Source: Bacteroidota bacterium (GTDB lineage: Bacteria; Bacteroidota; Bacteroidia; Chitinophagales; Chitinophagaceae). From it: 64,000 nt of DNA. Shown here in pieces: positions 59,588 through 64,000 of this stretch. Below the pieces are notes generated by a model, which saw nothing but the letters and a program-made list of their open reading frames with translations, ran no database searches and was not told the DNA's origin. A program made the translations under genes and the position numbers. The first letter of the stretch is position 1. Each line of letters opens with the position of its first letter. The stretch lies in NCBI GenBank assembly GCA_018268135.1, contig JAFDXD010000120.1:62001-126000 (forward strand), written 5' to 3'.

Positions 59588-62500
59588 TCAGTTATTTCAA
59601 TTTTTTTTGCCTCATGCTTGTGCTTACCACTTAAATAAGTATATACTGCCGGTATTACAAATAAAGTAAGCACGAGCGAAAATATAATACCTCCCACTAC
59701 CACTATACCCAGCGGAATGCGGCTGGTAGATGCTGCCCCAAGGCTAAGAGCAATTGGCAAAGCGCCAAATGAAGTAGCAAGGCTCGTCATCAAAATAGGC
59801 CTCAGCCTTTGCCCCGAAGCTTGTAATACCGCCTCTTGTATAGACAAGCCTGACTCTCTTTTTTTATTTGCAAATTCTACTATTAAAATACCATTTTTGG
59901 TAACAAGGCCTATCAGCATTATCATCCCAATTTCCGAAAAAATATTCATCGTTTGTCCAAATACCCACAAACTCAGTAAAGCACCGGCTAAGGCAAGCGG
60001 CACCGTAAACATGATGATGAATGGATCAATAAAACTTTCAAATTGAGCTGCCAGTACCAAATATATTAAGATAAGCGCCAATGCAAAAGCAAATGCAATA
60101 TTGGAAGAACTTTCTGCATAATCTCTTGAAGCGCCGCTTAAAGCAGTATGGTAGGTTTCATCCAGCAATTTTTTGGCAATAGCATCCATTGCTTTAATAC
60201 CATCACCTATTGTTTTACCTTCGGCAAGCGAAGCCGAAATAGTAGCAGCTTTGTACCGGTTAAAATGGTATAAACTTGGCGGGCTGCTGCTTTCTTCCAA
60301 ATGTACTACAGCGCTTAGCGGAATATCATCTCCTTTATTATTTCGCACATAAAGTTTAGTAATATCATCGGGTTTATCCCTGTCTGTACGCTCTACCTGT
60401 GCTATTACTTCGTATTGGTGGCCGCCCTTTAAAAAATAGGCAAGCCTGCCTCCGCTAAATGCAGCCTGTATGGCTGATACTACATCCTGCGATGATAGGC
60501 CAAGGTCTTTTACCTTCATCCTGTCAATGGTAAGGTCTATCTCAGGTTTATTAAATTTAAGGTTTACATCTACATTAGAAAAAGTTTTATCATTTGCCGC
60601 CTCTTCCAAAAATTTAGGAATGATGCTTTTTAATTTTTCAAGATCCTGGTTTTCCAATACAAATTGAATAGGCGTACTACTCCTACCCGAGCCTACAGCA
60701 ATAGTTTGCTCTTGTACGGCAAAAACTTTGGTATTATTAAATCTTGCAAATTTTTTATTCAAATCGTTGGCAATTTCATTTTGGCTTCGCACACGCTCAT
60801 TTGGCGGCACCAGGCCCAGCCTCGATTGCGAACTGTTTACAGCACCCGTAGGAGTACGGGCAAATACAAAATCTCTTTCCGGCACAGAATCATACAGGTA
60901 GTTGGTAATATCATCAGTATATTTGAGCATACTGCTAAAGCTAGTGCCTTCCGGTGCACTCGTGGAAAAGCGTACACTATTTCTGTCTTCCAGGGGCGCT
61001 ATCTCACTTTGAAGTGAATGCATAATGATATAGATTAGTACTGCACACACTGCAATGACAACCCATGCCATCCATCTTATTTTTAAAAACTCTGTCAGCA
61101 ATTTTTGATATCCTTTTTCCATACCCTGAAAAAAAGGCTCCGTTTTCATATAAAATTTACTATGCCCTGCTTTTTTTCTATTAAGTACCACATTTAATAC
61201 CGGGGTAATGGTAAGCGATACAAAAGCAGACACCAGCACTGCGGCTGCCAGAGTAACCCCAAATTCCCTAAAAAGCCTGCCAATAAATCCTTCTAAAAAT
61301 ATAACAGGCAAAAACACAATGGCCAGCGTAATGGAGGTAGAGATTACAGCAAAAAAGATTTCTTTACTTCCCTCTATGGCAGCTTTTTTAACGGGCAGCC
61401 CCATTTCTATTTTTCTAAAAATATTTTCAGTTACTACAATGCCATCATCCACCACCAGGCCTGTGGCAAGCACTATGCCCAGCAGGGTAAGTATATTGAT
61501 AGAAAAACCCGAAATATACATGATAAAAAAAGTAGCAATCAATGATATAGGTATATCAATTAAAGGTCTAATGGCAATTAACCAGTCTCTGAAAAAAACA
61601 AATATTACCAATACCACAAAGGCAAATGAAATCACCAGGGTTTCTTTTACTTCACTAATAGATTTGCGAATGATAGTAGTATTATCTATCAACACATTCA
61701 TTTCTATATCAGACTTATTGTCTTTTTTTATGGCATTTAATTTGGCATAAAAATCATCTGCAATTTGAATATTATTTGCCCCCGGCTGAGGAATTATCAC
61801 AAGCCCCACAGCATTTACCCCATTGTATTTCCAGCTCTGCTCCAGGTCTTCGGGCCCCAGCTCTACCCTTGCCACATCGCTCAACCGCACTATTCCATTG
61901 CTGTCTTCTTTTATTACAAGGTCTCTAAATTGTTTTTCGGAAGTAAGCCGGCCAATTGTTTTAATGGTTAGTTCAGTATTGTTTCCATATATTTTTCCTG
62001 GGGGCAAATCTATATTTTCATTATTCAGCGAATTTCGTATATCCGTAAACGTTACATTAAAGGCATTCATTTTATCGGGATTGAGCCAAAGCCTCATAGA
62101 GTATCTTTTTTGCCCAAATATTCCTACAGAACTCACTTCTTTAATGGTTTGAAACTGTTGCTGCAACACATTTTCAGCATAATCACTCAGCTCCATCAGC
62201 CCTTTGGTACGGCTCTGTACCGCCAGTATTAAAATAAAATCGCTGTTAGCATCTGCCTTGGTAACTACAGGCGGGGCATCAATATCCTGCGGCAGCGAGC
62301 GGCTTGCCTGCCCCACTTTATCCCTTACATCGCTGGCAGCAGCTTCAAGATCTACCCCCAACTCAAACTCTACAGTAATATTGCTACTCCCCAATGTACT
62401 TGACGAAGTAATGGTTTTGATACCGGGTATGCCGTTAATTTGTTTTTCAAGAGGCTCGGTTACCTGGCTTTCAATAATATCAGGATTTGCTCCCGTGTAC

Positions 62501-62649
62501 GAAGTACGAATGTTTACAATAGCAGGGTCAATAGCCGGGTAATCTCTCACCGCCAAAAAAGTGTACCCTACTATACCAAATAAGATGATGATCAAATTAA
62601 GTACAGTAGCCATTACCGGCCGCTTTAACGATATTTCAGAAATATTCAT
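59584..62649 (-). CDS. RND-family multidrug efflux permease
   Basis: This 1021-residue AcrB/MexB-type inner-membrane trimer protein starts MNISEISLKRPVMATVLNLI. It has helices in two halves of six, a large periplasmic porter domain in each half, and the signature LVVDDGIVVTENIFRKIEMG near 402 (the two Asp of the proton relay) with GLVTKNGILIVEFANKKRES near 923. The C-terminal part is highly conserved (LRPILMTSLATSFGALPIAL). It uses the proton gradient to export drugs, bile-like detergents or lipids. The gap upstream to the adaptor gene (141 bp) contains repeat B copy 2. Confidence 0.95.
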   Translation of the reverse strand: MNISEISLKRPVMATVLNLIIILFGIVGYTFLAVRDYPAIDPAIVNIRTSYTGANPDIIESQVTEPLEKQINGIPGIKTITSSSTLGSSNITVEFELGVDLEAAASDVRDKVGQASRSLPQDIDAPPVVTKADANSDFILILAVQSRTKGLMELSDYAENVLQQQFQTIKEVSSVGIFGQKRYSMRLWLNPDKMNAFNVTFTDIRNSLNNENIDLPPGKIYGNNTELTIKTIGRLTSEKQFRDLVIKEDSNGIVRLSDVARVELGPEDLEQSWKYNGVNAVGLVIIPQPGANNIQIADDFYAKLNAIKKDNKSDIEMNVLIDNTTIIRKSISEVKETLVISFAFVVLVIFVFFRDWLIAIRPLIDIPISLIATFFIMYISGFSINILTLLGIVLATGLVVDDGIVVTENIFRKIEMGLPVKKAAIEGSKEIFFAVISTSITLAIVFLPVIFLEGFIGRLFREFGVTLAAAVLVSAFVSLTITPVLNVVLNRKKAGHSKFYMKTEPFFQGMEKGYQKLLTEFLKIRWMAWVVIAVCAVLIYIIMHSLQSEIAPLEDRNSVRFSTSAPEGTSFSSMLKYTDDITNYLYDSVPERDFVFARTPTGAVNSSQSRLGLVPPNERVRSQNEIANDLNKKFARFNNTKVFAVQEQTIAVGSGRSSTPIQFVLENQDLEKLKSIIPKFLEEAANDKTFSNVDVNLKFNKPEIDLTIDRMKVKDLGLSSQDVVSAIQAAFSGGRLAYFLKGGHQYEVIAQVERTDRDKPDDITKLYVRNNKGDDIPLSAVVHLEESSSPPSLYHFNRYKAATISASLAEGKTIGDGIKAMDAIAKKLLDETYHTALSGASRDYAESSSNIAFAFALALILIYLVLAAQFESFIDPFIIMFTVPLALAGALLSLWVFGQTMNIFSEIGMIMLIGLVTKNGILIVEFANKKRESGLSIQEAVLQASGQRLRPILMTSLATSFGALPIALSLGAASTSRIPLGIVVVGGIIFSLVLTLFVIPAVYTYLSGKHKHEAKKIEITD

Positions 62650-62690
62650 TTACCTGATTATATTTTTTTGGTACCCAACATTCATTCTTT

Positions 62691-62750
62691 ATTCCCCTTC
62701 ATTGGCGTCGCACTATTGTACAGTATATCTTTACTCAGCCAATAAAATAC
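62691..62750 (-). repeat. Dispersed repeat B, copy 2 (between adaptor and RND genes)
   Basis: Shares CTTCATTGGCGTCGCACT (62697-62714) exactly with copy 1 at 56775-56792, plus spaced matches over about 55 bp. It lies 42 nt upstream of the RND start on the minus strand, in the adaptor-permease gap. Confidence 0.7.
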
Positions 62751-62790
62751 AGCCAGCCTATTTTACAAATTGCTGTTACAATATTCATCC

Positions 62791-63870
62791 TTAATTTTCG
62801 GTAGAATCAGCAGAGCTAAGCTGCTGCAGCGTTTTTACGCTTCTAATATTTACTATACTATTGGGCCTTGCAAACAAAACCCCTGCTATCACTACGGTAT
62901 CTCCCTCACTCAATCCTTTAGTAATCTCCACTAAATTGGCCTGCCTGATCCCCATTTCTATATTTACAAAATTTGCCCTCCCGTTTTTTACTACAATCAC
63001 CTGGTTATTTTTATCATTAGGAATTATACAGTTTGCCGGCACTTCAATGGAAGCATTATTTTTACCGGCATTAATCAGCACTTTTACAAAAGCACCTGGG
63101 TTAACTTTTTCGGCCAGTAAGATGGCTCTTATTTTTACATTACGGGTATCAGTATTTGCACCCGGCTCTATCGCTATTACCTGCGCCCTTCCTGCCTCAT
63201 GGGTAGTAGCATCTAATATCACATCCAGTACATCTCCTTTTTTTACTAGATTTCCATAATTTTCAGGAACGGTAAAATCAATTTTTACTTTTGCTGTTTG
63301 CTGCAGGGTAGCCAGTATAGTAGCCGGTGTAACGTAAGCTCCCGGGCTTACCTGCCTAAGGCCAATAATTCCGCTAAAGGGGGCATGTATCACCGTTTTA
63401 TCAATAAGAGATTGCGTGTAAGCCATATCTGCTTTGTACCCGTTTACCGAATTTACGGCAAGGTCATAATCACTTTGGTTGATGCCGTTTACATCAAGCA
63501 ATTGTTTATACCGATCTACCGTTTTTTGAGCAAGTTCTAATTGCACTTTGCTTTTCATCAACTGCGCCCTTAGGTCTGCATCATTAATTCTTGCCAGTAC
63601 CGTACCTTTTGATACAGGGTTTCCTTCTGCTATATTTAAATAGGTAAGTCGTCCGCTTACTTCAGGATGTATTTCCAGGTATTCATTTGCCAAGACAGTA
63701 CCATTGGCTTCTACCGTATTGGAAATAGGCCGGGCCTGAGCCACCATTACATCTACAATTGTTGGGGGGCTTTGTTTGGCTTTCTTTGAAACTTCTTTTT
63801 TATTGCCGCAAGAAGCTACCAATATCAGTATCAAAAAACTTTGAGAAAAATTATAAAAAACTCTCTTCAT
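62791..63870 (-). CDS. RND efflux periplasmic adaptor lipoprotein
   Basis: The 359-residue protein has a lipoprotein-type signal ending LILVASC (Cys21). The lipoyl halves are VEANGTVLANEYLEIHPEVS and VIHAPFSGIIGLRQVSPGAY; between them is a coiled-coil hairpin with QLMKSKVQLELAQKTVDRYK. The C-terminal membrane-proximal beta domain contains GDTVVIAGVLFARPN. This is the AcrA/MexA arrangement bridging the RND pump and TolC. It is the first gene of the operon. The 130 bp up to the window edge show no further gene. Confidence 0.93.
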   Translation of the reverse strand: MKRVFYNFSQSFLILILVASCGNKKEVSKKAKQSPPTIVDVMVAQARPISNTVEANGTVLANEYLEIHPEVSGRLTYLNIAEGNPVSKGTVLARINDADLRAQLMKSKVQLELAQKTVDRYKQLLDVNGINQSDYDLAVNSVNGYKADMAYTQSLIDKTVIHAPFSGIIGLRQVSPGAYVTPATILATLQQTAKVKIDFTVPENYGNLVKKGDVLDVILDATTHEAGRAQVIAIEPGANTDTRNVKIRAILLAEKVNPGAFVKVLINAGKNNASIEVPANCIIPNDKNNQVIVVKNGRANFVNIEMGIRQANLVEITKGLSEGDTVVIAGVLFARPNSIVNIRSVKTLQQLSSADSTEN

Positions 63871-64000
63871 ATACTTCTAACAAAATAATTTAGGTATGCA
63901 AAGCCTTAAAGTTATGTTGATATTTAAAAATTTCTTCAATTTATTTATGAATGGTTGGTTAAATCATCATTGAAAATAGCTTCTTAAAAAAGAAAGTTTT
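63871..64000. other. Right-edge non-coding sequence
   Basis: 130 bp with no supported gene. It probably holds the start of the RND operon promoter, but only a one-mismatch -7 box (TTATTTTG on the minus strand) is visible. Confidence 0.3.

Noticed and set aside
1..64000. CRISPR arrays, transposases, integrases, tRNA or rRNA genes, toxin-antitoxin or restriction systems
   Set aside because: I looked for regular spaced repeats, tRNA-like cloverleafs and typical protein motifs throughout and found none that I could support.

Overview
The window is an AT-rich chromosomal stretch from a Bacteroidota bacterium, most likely Chitinophagaceae or a close relative. Evidence for this is the short primary sigma factor, many upstream boxes of the Bacteroidota -7 type TAnnTTTG, a type IX secretion sorting tail, Bacteroidota-restricted families (DUF4249, DUF4251, DUF3276, HU-CCDC81/SPOR) and many 'xxSC' lipoprotein signals. 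It is mostly core metabolism and envelope genes. No rRNA, tRNA, CRISPR array, transposase, prophage or plasmid gene was seen.

Layout. 1-3900 (minus): a truncated glyoxalase-fold gene, the debris of a DUF4260-type gene, a DUF1835 protein, a methyltransferase and parE. 4100-7800 (plus): a lipoprotein, a BON lipoprotein with a BON/SH3 partner, and a CLC channel. 7800-17500 (minus): formimidoylglutamase-like enzyme, M1 peptidase, TPR protein, folB, trxB, DUF4249, a secreted two-gene module (repeat/T9SS protein plus formylglycine-enzyme-fold protein) and rpoD. 17860-20525 (plus): threonine aldolase and pgi. 20600-25980 (minus): PUR-like protein, ABC exporter, acyl-CoA-binding protein, sdaA and FKBP. 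26060-33741 (plus): HU-SPOR protein, YhhN, DnaJ-type co-chaperone, then a complete TetR-TolC-HlyD-EmrB efflux operon. 33750-46420: mixed small operons including a Mur ligase overlapped by a GH47-type mannosidase gene, msrA, FUSC, TMEM175, CDF and acyl-CoA dehydrogenase. 46500-58142: yggS, a TonB-like protein, folC, Nudix, YfiT, FKBP, ABC ATPase, fbp, aspartate kinase, YafK-like protein, hpd and purK. 58274-63870 (minus): an RND efflux operon.

How parts work together. Two independent tripartite exporters lie in the window (MFS type at 29000-33741, RND type at 58274-63870). The sigma factor encoded at 16654-17511 is the expected reader of the TAnnTTTG boxes. In six or seven genes the box sits only 4-5 nt before the start codon, which predicts leaderless mRNAs. 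The TetR gene has a near-perfect palindrome that overlaps the -33 and touches the -7 of its own promoter.

Most notable observations: a GH47 (eukaryote-type class I mannosidase) homologue translationally coupled to a Mur ligase; the TetR operator/promoter; two families of dispersed intergenic repeats (56769/62691 and 27921/58235); a decayed DUF4260 gene; two unannotated small ORFs (39440-39586 and 56813-56920); and the secreted repeat/FGE-fold module. I found no clear-cut entirely new defence or mobile system.
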